From Chamaelirium japonicum (taxonomy: Eukaryota; Streptophyta; Magnoliopsida; Liliales; Melanthiaceae): DNA of 64,000 nt. This document shows positions 23,061 to 35,100 of this stretch, piece after piece. Under the pieces are notes generated by a model that was given only the letters and a program-made list of their open reading frames with translations, was not told the DNA's origin and ran no database searches. The stretch is taken from assembly GCA_947650365.1 (NCBI GenBank), contig OX393552.1, forward strand, positions 19,614,851-19,678,850, written 5' to 3'. Both the position numbers and the translations under genes were made by a program. How positions within the stretch are numbered: position 1 is the first letter of the stretch; each line of letters starts with the position of its first letter.

Positions 23061-25497
23061 TGTAAGTGCAAAAAAAGATACGGGTCATCTTTATTGCAAA
23101 AACACACGAGATTACAGATGCCGGGACTCGGGGGTGGTGAGCCGGGTGCGGCGAATTTTCGATCAGGAGATTATGGGAGAGATCCTCTAGAGGGCCCCTT
23201 TGATCCGCGTCTCCACATGGTATTCATGCGAGAGTTCTGAAGGGGTTGCCCAGGACAGAGGTCTTTACAGGGTGAGGGTTTCTTGAGAGGCTAAGGAGTA
23301 TCCGCCGTTGCTTTTGTTCCTTCCGTCCTTCGCACTTTCTCGGTTAAGGGGTTTTTGGCTTTGTTCCTCGGTCCTCGTGTCTTCCTCGATCCTTGCTAGA
23401 TCTCGGCATCCTTGATCGTCGGTTCGCAGCGTTGATCGTGTTTTTGGCGTCGGCTTTGGCTTTGGCTTTCGGCTTTGGCTTTGCTTTAGCGTGGCTCTGG
23501 CTTTTGCTTTGCTTTGGCGCTTGTGCTTGAACATAGACGGGTAGAGGCTTGTGATGCTCTAGTTTTTCCGGACTTCGCGTCGTATCGGCTAGAACATGCG
23601 GTGCTTTGCTCGTGACTAGCGTAGTTGCTTAACTTTGACACTTGCATTGCTCTGGCGCGAGCTTTACCAGGGCTTTTGCGTTGGCTTCTTGCGTTGGCTT
23701 TCGTTTCGGCGTTGACTCGATCTTTTTCTCGAACGGCGATGGTTACTTCTTCAAGGCTCCTTTGTTCTTCCAGCTTCCTCGATGGTTATGGCGTCGGCTT
23801 GACTTCTCTTCTTCTTCTCCGGACTTCTTTGACTTGATCGGAGTCGAAGGCTTTGCTTTGAATACGACGGGTGTAGCGCCGGGTTTGCTTCTCTTCTTCT
23901 CCGGGCTTCTTTGGCGTGATCGGAGTCGAAGGATTTACTTTTGAATATGGCAGGGGTAGCACCGATCTCCGTGCGATGGTTGTAGCGTCGGCTTTGCTTT
24001 GAAGACGACGGGTGTAGCGACGCTTCGGGTGTCCCTCTCCAAGCTGTCTTCTTTGTGAATAGAGTGGGCGTTTGTCGAGGGCGACAGGGTGATGACGCTT
24101 CGGTCTTCTTCTCTGGGCATTTGGGCTTGATCGGAGTCGAAGGCTTTGTTGGAGACGATGGGGTAGTGCCGCTCCGATCTTCTTCTCCGGCCTTTGCTTC
24201 TGGCGTCTTCGGAGTCGAAGGGTTCTTCTTCTCCGAGCTTTCTTCTTCGTGCACGGAGTCAAAGGCTTGATCTTCTTGTGCAAGAGTCTTCACTTTGATG
24301 AGGGCTTTCAATGGACTAAGCCGGTCCCGAAGGGATAGGCTTGCCCGTGCCTCGTGAAGCCTTGGGTCGATGAAGAGCACGTCTCCTCTTCTGCAGAGCT
24401 ACTTCGCCTTGTCTTCAGCTCCAACTCTGACCCCTTCGACCTGGCGATGGTTGTGGCGTCGGTTTCTTCTCCGGGCAAAATTGGCGTAATCGGAGTTGAA
24501 GACTTTGTTTTGGAGACGACGGTGTAGCGCCACTCTGGATGTCCTTCTCCAAGCTTTCTACTTCATGAATGGAGCGAGCGTTTGTTGAAGACGACGTGAT
24601 GATGCCGCTTCGATCTTCTCCTCCTGGCTTTTGGGCTTGATCGGGGTCGAAGGCTTGTTGGAGACGACGGGGTTATGCCGCTTCTATCTTCTTCTTCGGG
24701 CTTTTGGGCTTGATCAGAGTCGAAGGCTTGTTGGAGACGACGGGTGATGCCTCTCCGATATTTTGAGCCTTCCCCCTCCCCCTCTATTTATAGGTGAAGG
24801 GGGGAGGGGAGAGATATGGAAAGATTTATTTGAATCCCTTTAATATCTCTCCCATAACTACCCAAGATTTATTCTTCCATTGAAGAGGGGAATAAATCTT
24901 TGTTTGCTTTCCTTTTCTGGCGGAGCAGTTATGGCTCAATCCTTTTTGAATTTATTTGAATTTTGCACATAAAGTCGATGGCGACCCGGCTTCGTTTCTT
25001 GTCCGTCGGATCGAGGGATCGGTGCAGATCCATGCTTATGTAGACGTCATAAGCAATCTCCCCCCGCGCGTAGCGGTCTTTCTTTCATTTTTCTTCTTTT
25101 CTTTCCTTTTATTTTCTTTCCTTTCTTTCTTTCTTTTCTTTCTTTTTTTTTTCTTTCTGGCATGGCCGGCCACCCCTTAAGGGGTTCGGATTTCTAGAAG
25201 GGGCCAGGTGGGCCCCACTTGGGGATGGGCCCACCCGACCTCTTGTTTGGCGCGGGTCGGGTCCGGTTTGCCCCCCTGAGTCAGTACATGCGAATCGAGT
25301 TCGGGTCCGGGTCTGAGTGCGTGTCGGGTTTGCCTCCGAGTCAGTGCATGCGAGTCGGGTCCGGGTCCGAGTGCGTGTCGGGTTTGCCTCCGCATTGGTG
25401 CATGCGAGTCAGGTCCGGGTCCGAGTGCGTGTCGGGTTTACCTCCGCATTGGTGCATGCGAGTCGAGTCCGGGTTAGACACAATTTGTGTGTCTACA
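23061..25497 (-). repeat. gypsy 5' LTR (right copy)
   Basis: This copy starts at 25497 on the minus strand with TGTAGACAC and ends at 23061. Directly inside it is the primer-binding region (minus strand 'tttctggcacgcccgg', 23058-23043), a leader found in many Tat/Ogre-type elements. It matches the left LTR along its length with small gaps. Confidence 0.93.
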
Positions 25498-25638
25498 GTA
25501 TGTCCCCATATCAAGACCTGCAATCCATGGCCTTTGGTCAAGGATTCGAATAAATGCTACGAAATATTCCTCCTACTCCATAGTGGCGGGTCTCCCACTC
25601 GCCTTAGAGATGAGCCTTCAAGTCTGTGGGGTTACTAA

Positions 25639-25881
25639 GGGGGTGTTTGGCATCATTCCTGACCCGTCCGTTTCTAGCCATAGTTCTATATATTAAAATC
25701 AACATATACTATTTATTCAGGTGGAATGAAGGACTTCATAATGATAATTTATCATTCCATCGGTTTCCATGCTAACCAGTGCACTTAACCACCATATTAC
25801 ATTGGAAATAGGAATTGATAGGATTATCTTCTTTTGGATGAGTTTTAAACAAAACACTAGTTCCTCATGCCAAAGACCTCC
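25639..25881. mobile_element. PIF/Harbinger (Tourist-type) MITE, 243 bp
   Basis: The terminal inverted repeats are GGGGGTGTTTGGCAT and, inverted from the right end, GGAGGTCTTTGGCAT. A TAA target duplication is present on both sides (25636-25638 and 25882-25884). The 3-bp TWA target and GGGGGTGTTTGG end are diagnostic of Tourist-like elements. There is no coding capacity. Confidence 0.88.
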
Positions 25882-25884
25882 TAA

Positions 25885-26584
25885 AAATCGTGGAATTTGT
25901 CTTGCTCTTGTGATGGGTTTTGATCCTTAGTATACCTTTTGCCAGCACACTAACAGGTGGGTGATGTACTCATCATTTGGTCGTTGTCTTATCGTTTCTC
26001 TCCTTGGTCGCGTGGGCCCTCGGATCTCCTCTTTCTAGTCATACTTGTGCTGGCTCTCGGATCCTCTCTCTTTCTGGTTGTGCAACCCTATCAGAGCTAT
26101 AGATCTATCATCTATCATTTGTCTGTGATGATTGAGATTTCATAGGAGGTGTTGAGTGCTTACTTCGGCAATGTTTACCTCCTACGGGATCTCATGTATC
26201 CACACCTCTCTCAGCCACTCTCGTTTTGGCCTCCTTCATTGCTGCCTTCCATCACCGTTGTTTTTTGCTTTCTCCTCTCCGTTTCTCAGTGTTCCTTGCT
26301 AGTTCCCTGATTGGTCAACTTCCAGGTTGGCCGGATACAGGTCAATCAGGTTCCCATGTCAACTTGCTTGCAAGTTAGCCTGACACTATCTTTACTTTAC
26401 AAAAAAAGAAGAAGAGATATTTGATGTTTTTTTCTTTTTTTTATTAAGCAAATTATCCCACCTTGTCAATGGTATTGTAATGTTGAGTCTTCTCTCCTCA
26501 TACAAGGAGAGGGATTGAGGTAGTCTTATGTAATGACACATCAATACGAGAAATCACTCCCTTCCCCCCCCCACCCCCCCCCCC

Positions 26585-26642
<58 letters not shown>

Positions 26643-26959
26643 CTAGGGATTGTGGTAACAAAAATATTTAATTTGGGATGAAGTCCATTATGTATTTACT
26701 ATTATATGGGCTGAAGCCCATTAAGAAAAATATTTAATTTGGGCCAATCCCAGTTATCCGAACCGAATTAATCAGGCTCATTTATATGTTTTTATAAATT
26801 TTACCATATTTAGTTAAGCTACCCAAACTTTCTACTATAAGCAGTCCACAATCCTTAACTATGAACCTAAAGATTGTATTTTGCTATAACTTATGCAATT
26901 AGACTCGAAATTTGATTATGTTTGCGGCCACAGATTCATGGCCTGGACTTTTGAATTAA
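25885..26959. other. Intergenic DNA without recognised gene
   Basis: It holds no recognised gene. A C-run followed by (CT)n lies at 26564-26640. The rest is AT-rich, low-information sequence. Confidence 0.6.
26564..26640. repeat. C-run and (CT)n microsatellite
   Basis: Interrupted poly-C (26564-26586) is followed by about 26 CT units. Confidence 0.95.
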
Positions 26960-27202
26960 GGGGGTGTTTGGTATGTGGAACATCTGTTCCCCTTAATCCT
27001 TTTTCAGAAAAGGTTATTACCTTCAATTACTATTTCTAATACAATTTAATGATCAAGTGTTCTAGTTGGCATATAAATAGCCGGACTGATATTCTTTAGC
27101 TCCCAAGTCCTTCATTCCACTAGAATATTTACTAACCATTATTTTCAAATCATGGAATTCGGAATGGAAATAGATTGTTCCTGAATGATGCCAAAAATCC
27201 CC
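26960..27202. mobile_element. PIF/Harbinger (Tourist-type) MITE, 243 bp, sister of the copy at 25639
   Basis: The left end is GGGGGTGTTTGGTATG and the right end is CCAAAAATCCCC. TAA duplications flank it at 26957-26959 and 27203-27205. Length and ends match the element 1.1 kb upstream, so both belong to one family. Confidence 0.88.
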
Positions 27203-27797
27203 TAAGTTTCTAAGGAAAATTAACTTATAAAACTATCCCTGGGCCCAGCTCTTTTGAATAATTATATTTAGGTACCTAAACACTAATTAAGATATATCTT
27301 AACCAAACGAACTCGAAATTGAGTTTTGTTTGTGGGTATGGACTCATGATACTCCTGTCTACAATCCTATGGTGAAATCATAAGTAAATACTTTATATCG
27401 ACATAAGTTTAACCTTCATTACCTATGATAATGTTATTCATGAAAGTATTGCTAACCTCGGGATTTGAATCATCTTTCAAATCAATTCTGAAACTCAGGG
27501 AGGGGAGTTGATACTTTGACTAAATATCATATGTAACACTTTGGGTGTAGTTCTTTGGGGTGACTACACGGACCATAAAGGTCACCTCATTCCTTGGAAG
27601 TGGCGATTTTGGACGACTCCTCTCCTCTGCCTTGGGTGAGTAGGTCGAGACGAGGATAATGCGCCGAGGGATTCGACTCCATGGAGGTCAGGTACTTAGA
27701 TAAGACCCTTTGACTCGAGAGTTGGAGACGGAAAGATCTGAGACCCGTAGAATGGGTGCCACCAAGTGTTCTTCCTGTTCCTGATAAAAGAGGGCTT

Positions 27798-27892
<95 letters not shown>

Positions 27893-28600
27893 GTGATACT
27901 TCACGTAAATGGGCTAAAAGCCTTTACTTGTAGGTTGGGCCTGGGCAGGTGTATCTGGTAACCCGCCCACTTCAAAACCCAACCTATATATATATTGTAC
28001 ACTCTAATACACTATACAGCGTAACAATGTATATATAATATCACGATTCGCACTACTAAGGACGCATGCGTGTAGCGGACTATGAACAACTCGGATAAGT
28101 AGTGAAATCCCTATAGCCCTAAAGAGAAGATGAAGAGGAACAAACTGACCATCGGCTACATGCAGTTTTATTGACCGTCAAACTGCCCGATCTAACCTGA
28201 CCTCCCAACCCAACTTATATACAAACTCGAGCAACTTGAGCTTAACCCGAGTTATCCATGTTGAACTCGGGGCCGGCTTGGGCATGCTAACTCTGCCAGA
28301 GCCTGTTGACGAGTTGGGAGGGGGTGACTTCAGCGGCGAGGAGGGAGCGACGATAGAGGTGCCAATGATGCGAGGATGGGGGGGAGGGACCAGAGGTTGG
28401 TGGAGATGGGGTGGGTTAATAAATGGGGTGTAGAAAAACAAAAAGAGGAAATCCCCCCTTGGAGTGTGTTGAAAAAAAGCCAACTGGAAAGAATGAGTCA
28501 AATTTTCGAAAAGTAAATTTGGTCGGTGTCGAAGCGCTTTTAAAGTCGGTGCAGCAGTAGCAGTAGCAGTAGCAGCAGCAGAATGATGTGCCCTTTCAAA
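27203..28600. other. Intergenic DNA upstream of GIF1
   Basis: It holds a 91-bp (AG)n run (27800-27890), a decayed patch of 'aacccgagc/cccaaccc' words (27930-28280) and a (CAG/TAG)n run (28551-28580). No gene was recognised. Confidence 0.6.
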
Positions 28601-29047
28601 AAAATCCGACCGGGCGGCCCATCAGTCACGTGATCAAGGTTGGAGGGTCGTAGGTTTTTTTTCCCGAACCCGCTTCACCCTCCCCCCAGCTCCCTCGCAC
28701 GTGACGGTCGGGGAGGAAGACAAAGAGCGGAAAGCATCCGGATCCCATCACCGCCGGTACCCTCACCGCGACCCTCTCCTCCCTCCAATGGCGACAACGT
28801 GTCCCCCTTCGAGGACCGACCTGTCCGGTGACCGGAATTCTTGAAAGCAACCACTCGACGAGTCGCCAAAAACCTCCCAAATCCCCGACCTGCTTCCCCC
28901 AAAACCCTCCCACCACCTGCTCACATCTCCACTGTTTACACAGCGAGGAAAAGGAAAATAAAGGGAAAGGAGAGCAGAGCAGAGCAGAGCTACAGAGCAG
29001 AGAGAGAGAGAGAGAGATAGAGAGAGAGGACCGGGGGCTGTGAAGTA
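28601..29047 (+). promoter_or_regulatory. GIF1 proximal promoter and 5' untranslated region
   Basis: Two perfect CACGTG G-boxes lie at 28627-28632 and 28698-28703, a motif bound by plant bZIP and bHLH factors. From about 28760 the DNA is CT/CCTCC-rich, and from about 28940 it is purine-rich (AGAGCAG repeats and a GA run at 28999-29035) up to the ATG. Purine-rich GA leaders are common in plants. The transcription start is not visible. Confidence 0.55.
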
Positions 29048-29131
29048 ATGCAGCAGCACCTCATGCAGATGCAGCCAATGATGGCGGCATACGCTTCCCC
29101 GAGTCAGGTCACCACGGACATCATCCAGCAG
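29048..29131 (+). CDS. GIF1: GIF1 exon 1
   Basis: It encodes 28 residues, MQQHLMQM to DIIQQ. The donor is CAG|gtctgc, phase 0. Confidence 0.95.
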
Positions 29132-32100
29132 GTCTGCTTCTCGTCTTCTTTTTCCCCTCTGGAAAAAAAATCTAAGTTGTTGGGTAAATGGTTTCCTTTC
29201 CTCTTGATGGTGGGTTTTTTGAAATGGGTTTTCTGTGTCATGAATGGGGTTTCGCTTGGGGTATAGGATTCTTTTTCTGTTTTATCAATGGGGTTTCATT
29301 TGAAATGGTTTTTTTTTTTATAAAGGGGTTTCATTTGGGTATAGGTTTCTTTTGATTGGATTCTGTTTTCTTCAGCATTTCTGAAGAAATGATGGGTTCC
29401 TTTGATTTCTTGAGTATATTTTGAGCAAGAATGGATTCCCCCCCCCCCCCCCCCCCCCCCCCCCCCTTTTTCTTGCTTGCTTAGTTCTGTTATATTTTTG
29501 TATTCTTCAAATGGGTTGCCCTTGATTTTTGAAAAGGTAAAAGAAAGATTGTTTTTAAAAAAAAAAAACACTGGTTTTGCCTGTTTAGGGTTTATTGTGT
29601 AGTTTCTGTTGTAGGATCTGTGTGACCTATGGGAGGCTAATGCTGATGACTTCTGTAGTGGGAACTTGCTTGGTTGTAGCCTATTTGTTATTGCGATTAT
29701 TCCTTTTGTTTTTGCTTCTATTTATCGTAAAAGGAAAAAGAAAATCTGGGTTTGGATGAGCTCAGTTGGTTATGGTTGCAGTAGTGATGTGTTATTAATT
29801 GCTGGTTAGGAAAATGTGGGTTTTATGAGTGGTTCATTTGGATGTGGGTTTTAAATTCTTTCTTTTCTTATGTTAAGTTCCATTCTATCCTTAAATTAAC
29901 GAAGAAATGCTGGGTTTATGCTAGCTCCGGAAAATTTTTTGAAATGGGTTCCTGTGTTTTTCTAGTATCTAGTGTTCATTTCGATATGGTTTTCATCTTT
30001 TATTAAGCTCTGTTGGATCCATATATTCCTCAATCGGGTTTGTGTTATCTTTGGCAAAAGAAAAGAAAAAAAGTGAAATTTGCCGGTTTTAAAAAATTTG
30101 TGGTTTTTTTTGCCGGTTTGATGTTGCTTGTGGCTTAAAAAATCAAAATATTTCTTGAAATATCGTGAAAATTTTCTTATTTTACATGCACCAAAATTAA
30201 ATATTTTGTGACATATCATGATATTTCGCGAAATATGCTTTTTTTTTTAGGGATCAAAATGGTGATCGAAAAAGATATTTCAAACCTTGGTTTATGTACC
30301 GTGTAGGATTGTGGATTGTTGCTTAATATTTTCATTAGCACCTTCTCGACTGTCAATGCTACTTAGATGTTTTTTTACATGATTTACAATGCTAATAAGA
30401 AAAGCTTCATCCTTGAAATCATCAATACTTTAAAACTCTTGTGTAATCTGTGTTGAATGATGCAAAGTTATGCTGATTCTGTAGCGATGACTTTGCTTGT
30501 TTATAGTCTATTTGTTACTGCAGCAATGCTTTGCTTGTTTGTTATCTGTTTGGTACTGCTATTAGCCTTTTTTAATTTAATTATTATTTTCCAGAAAGAG
30601 ATCTGGTTGTTACAACTTACAAGGTTGCTTATTATTTTCCCATTATATATTTGTTATTCCAAGGGTATCTATTTATTAATTCTACTACTACTTTCTCTAG
30701 GGAGTGGACAGTGGGCAGATTATAAGTTATTCTATTGGTATAATTTTTTTTATTTTTTATTTTTTGAGATTAGCGGGTGTTCCGAAACCTTTCGGGCAAT
30801 GGCCCACTTCAGGCTCGGACTAATCCCTCTGGGGTGAAGCCCGACCCACTCGGAAATTCCCACATTACTCCTAGGTAAATCGAGGGGAGGAGGAGTTGAA
30901 CCCACAACCTCCTCACCAAAGCATCAGTTGCTTTGCCAACTCTCCTATCCCCTGGTGGGTATCTATTGCTATAATTTTTGAATCTATATCTGAATTGTTT
31001 TTGAAACTTAAAAAGTTTATTCATTTGTTTGTTGCCTATCTTGTCGTTCACAATACCATGGACTACCTTTGTCCCTTGTATTTAAGTGCTGCTTTTGGCA
31101 ATATTTATTGCCACCTATTCTCTTTCCTTGTCTTCATTGGTAGGGAAATGTCTTATCAATTTTATTTTTGTTGTACGAGTGCTTACTGCATGGTTGTGGT
31201 GGTCACCATCAGGCTTTCTATAGTGTTTCCATAAGGCAATTGATTATGAGCACTTCTGATTAACATCTTCTTGAACTGGATGTTAAAGATTCTTTGCTGA
31301 TTGGTGTTGGACCTAAATTTTGACCCTTCTGGTACATGATCATTATGTGATGAGTCTATGCGTGCAAGTATTCATGTATTTTAGAAATGTTGACTACGTT
31401 TAAGATTTGGATTGTCAATTGTGATCTAGGGCCTCTTACGCTCAATACAATTCTGTTAGCTATTGGCTATTGCGTCCATTGATTGAGCGACAGAGGGGTC
31501 AAGGTTTTGAATTATAATTTCAAAGTTGTTCTCAGTTCATCCAAAAAAAAAAATGGATGTTGGAAAAATGCTAGGGAAACTTTGGATTTTTTGGGGAAAA
31601 AATTAGAAGGAAATTTCAGAATTTGTTGGTCGATTTGGTCCGATTTCGGAAATTTTTGGTTGATTTTGGTAGAATCCTTTTTTTTTTTTTTTGGTATGTT
31701 AGATTCATATATGTATCCGATGCCTACTTTTAAGCAAGGTCTATGGCCCAAATGACTAAATTAAGCATAAATACACATTTAATGTTATGATTTCATAGCC
31801 ATAATCAAACAATCTCAGAAAGGTAAAGGAGATGACATACACAGATTTACCTAGGTTCGGCCAATGATGCCTACTTCCTACCTTGAGACCTGCGCTTTTC
31901 CTATCTTGAGAATCGTGATCGGAAGGAACAAGTCTCCTTCTCGATCTCACAGGGGAAATACTCACACCACGAATTCTCTTAAGTTTTTCATTTTCGCCTC
32001 TCTCTTTTCTTTCCTTCTTCGACACTTACATGTACCAAACGATTGCATTAGCTTTTATAGTGAAACCCTAGTAGCGTAACGAATCTGGGTCGTCCGATGA

Positions 32101-35100
32101 GTAAAACTCATCCTACTTCTGTACGGGCGTCCAGAAAATTTTTGGCGCTGACGCTTTGGGTATCCAGCAGTTTGGTTCCATGATCAGGTTCCACAATGTA
32201 TCATTTAAGGCATTTGATTCATATGTGATTCTCTAAATAATGTACAATGCCTTAAATTAAGCATAAATACACATTTAAATTTGTTGGCATCTGCCTTAAA
32301 TTAAGCAACGCCTATGGTCTCTAAGCTTATGTGATCGAAATCTATCGACATTGTGACCGGCATGATTGATAAATTGGAATAATTTCATTGCGCCGGACCA
32401 TTTCGGAGACATGAACAACATGTCAACATCTGTCAGTCATTTCGGTTAGTGAATTGTACCAATATGGAGTTTTTCCCCTTTCTGTCGCTATCCCTAAAAA
32501 ATCGACAATTTTATGTGATTTTGGTCCACATTTGTTGACATTTGATACCATGATAGGGGTTGGGTTCCTCCCCTTTGCTGTTGACTAGCACTCTGATCTC
32601 ACCGAGTGATTGATTACACAAGAGCAATCAAGAATGAAAGCAATTGATGAAAGGGACAAAATGGGATCTGACCAAAATGATTTTGGATAAGTAAGACTCA
32701 TTGTTATCACAACTATATGTGTCGCTGCATAAAATATCCACCCCCTCTCGGCACCCAGTCAGCACTCCAAGAAGAAATGACACCCCAAGGGGAAGGCAGA
32801 AGAGACAACCAGACACGACTCAACCCGGTAAAGCCCAACTGGGATTTATCCAAAAGTCGTCCCAACGACAGACGAGAAGATGCACAAGGATAGGAGGCGG
32901 CCGTTGTCGACAACGGCCAAGGGGAAGGCATAAGAGTCTTGTTTTAGTGGAAAGTGTTTGAAAGGTTCCTAATTTATTAGTATGTTGGTTAGAGAAGTTT
33001 TAAGTCAATTAAGTGAGGATTTTGGGGTGGTTTGAGAGTATGTATATTCATAGGTGAGGAGAGTTCCAAATTATCATTAAAATATGAATTTGATTCTATA
33101 GGTTACTTCTCTTTTTCGAGCACAAGTGTGATTTTCTTCTCAACTTCCTTGAGCAATGCCTTGGATTGCTTTGGGGATGTGATGCCAGGGAAATATCTTG
33201 GTAAGAGGCCTTGATGCTCATTAGAAGTGTGACACTTATAATATGTATCCTTTTACTGTTATTGCTATTTTCTTTTAATTTCAGCACGTTTGAATTGCTT
33301 TCCACTTGCTTTAGTTGTTATTTCACCAATTCCTTGTTCATAAGCTAGGTCACACCATCTGAGATCACACTGAACATCCAGAAGTTATTTTACAGAATTT
33401 TGTGGACATGAAGCCCTAGATCACCCAATTTGATGCACAATTTTCATCTGATCGCAAAACCTTTCCATACTAAATTCCCTACCACTACTGGACTTCATCT
33501 CAATCCACTTAGATCACACATTCACCTGCCTTTTTTTATTCAAAATAGGATCATAGTCAGAACCGATTCCTTATTTTAAGAACAAAGCACGACTCCAAAT
33601 CCCTTCTAAGCTCTAATTCTCCCAAAGTTCCATAGTTTCCTGCATAAAAGTTTTATCTGAGGTTTCTTTTTGTAGTCTTTCTTGCATCACGAAGTGTCCA
33701 TCAAATTCTTCAACATGGTCAAATTCTCGACTTCAAAAATATATGCTATCGGAATTCAAGGACCTCTCTTAGACCCGTCTATTATGTTCCTATACTCTAT
33801 ATCCAACATTAGACTATACTAGAATAACGAACATGCCCCTAAAACACCAAGAAACACTAAATACACCTGTTTAAAACCTTCTGGCCGTGAAACAATCTGG
33901 GAGCCAATGTCTACAACATAGTATGCAAACCTACATTAAAATTTGTAAGATGGAATCCAATAGATCGTAATGAAATTTGTATGTGCTGGGCATCAAGGAT
34001 AAAGTGAGTTTCTTCCGCAATCAGATTCTCTAAGCCTAAGTTGCTTTAGTACCACTATAACACAATGCCTTAGGGTTTCTAGTTAATGTATGAGCTTTTC
34101 CTTGGGCTTCAAATAAGTACACATGTAATCAATTGTCAGTCAATATGTGGAATTATCAAAACCAACACTCAATTCATGATCCATGGAATATATGCATTAA
34201 ATATTTTGTCAAAATTTGAATCCATTTGAATTAGGTCAGCATATTTTTTGAAATTCTAGAATCTAGTACGGAGAAAAACTTCTTTTTTCTTAAGTTTGTT
34301 TAATCTTGTCTTTATTTGACAATAAAAACATAAATTTATTAATGGATCTTTAGATTTGCTGTTGAGTCACATATATTAAGAGATAAAACCATATAGAGCC
34401 CTAAAACCTGCAATTTATCCCCAATCCCTTCAACTCTATTTTCCCTAGATTGTTTTTGTATTCCCACAAGGTTGCTTGGTGGTATCCGACTAATCCCTTG
34501 ATAAGAGGCCCCTGGTTTTTAAATTTTTCAGGCACAAGCGTGCACACTCGCATACACATACACACTTGCCATTATCATCTGCTTGCTCTGCCTTCCCTTC
34601 AACTGCTTTTGCTAAGATGAGGCTTCTCAACTTGCTGTTCTAGCTGTAGTATAGTATTTTTTTGCTTTCTTATTGATTTGCAACATTTATCACGATATAT
34701 AGATGTTTAATTTTTCAATTTTTATTCCAGTTAGTTGGCTTAATATAATTGTTGAGAACATATATTCATGTTCCATGTAGTCGGGGGAAATGATTTACTT
34801 TTTTATATCGGTAATTTTTTTTAAAGATAGTTTAGGAAAAAAGAATCAAGTTTGAACTTCAAACTTGGTCCTTTGGTTGTGTTACTTTGTGGATGTTACC
34901 CATACTTATTCCTTGTCTAACTCATTGCCTTTTTTCCCTAAGAGTTGTGGTGGTTTGGATTTTAGTTTGATAGACTTGATGATCAGAGCTTCTTCACAAT
35001 CTTGTGTGTAAAGACAATGTTCATTTTTGTAGAAAGGTAAAGAAGATTATAGGATCTGTACCATAGAAAGAGCGTGTTTGCTTTGTATAAGAAGAATTGT

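Larger units (their letters stand above)
9823..25497 (-). mobile_element. Ty3/gypsy LTR retrotransposon of Tat type, fossil, both LTRs present
   Basis: A 15.7-kb element on the minus strand is flanked by a perfect 5-bp duplication, GTATG (9818-9822 and 25498-25502). The LTRs are 2437 bp (23061-25497, 5' side) and 2457 bp (9823-12279, 3' side). The internal order is leader, gag, protease region, reverse transcriptase, RNase H, a second archaeal-type RNase H, integrase, then a 2.8-kb spacer before the 3' LTR. The second RNase H and the long spacer are hallmarks of the Tat lineage. Hand alignment of the first 300 bp of the LTRs shows roughly 20 substitutions, mostly transitions. That is about 7% and suggests an insertion a few million years old under usual plant rates. 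The coding part is broken in many places (about ten or more). Confidence 0.93.

Noticed and set aside
27587-27904. Leu/Ser repeat protein
   Set aside because: Translation of the (AG)n microsatellite.
30749-30962. tRNA gene
   Set aside because: Only A- and B-box-like motifs with a SINE body, A-rich tail and target duplication; no foldable complete tRNA seen.
32785-32930. SINE or retrogene between 14-bp direct repeats
   Set aside because: No A-tail, promoter box or coding match; kept only as a palindrome note.
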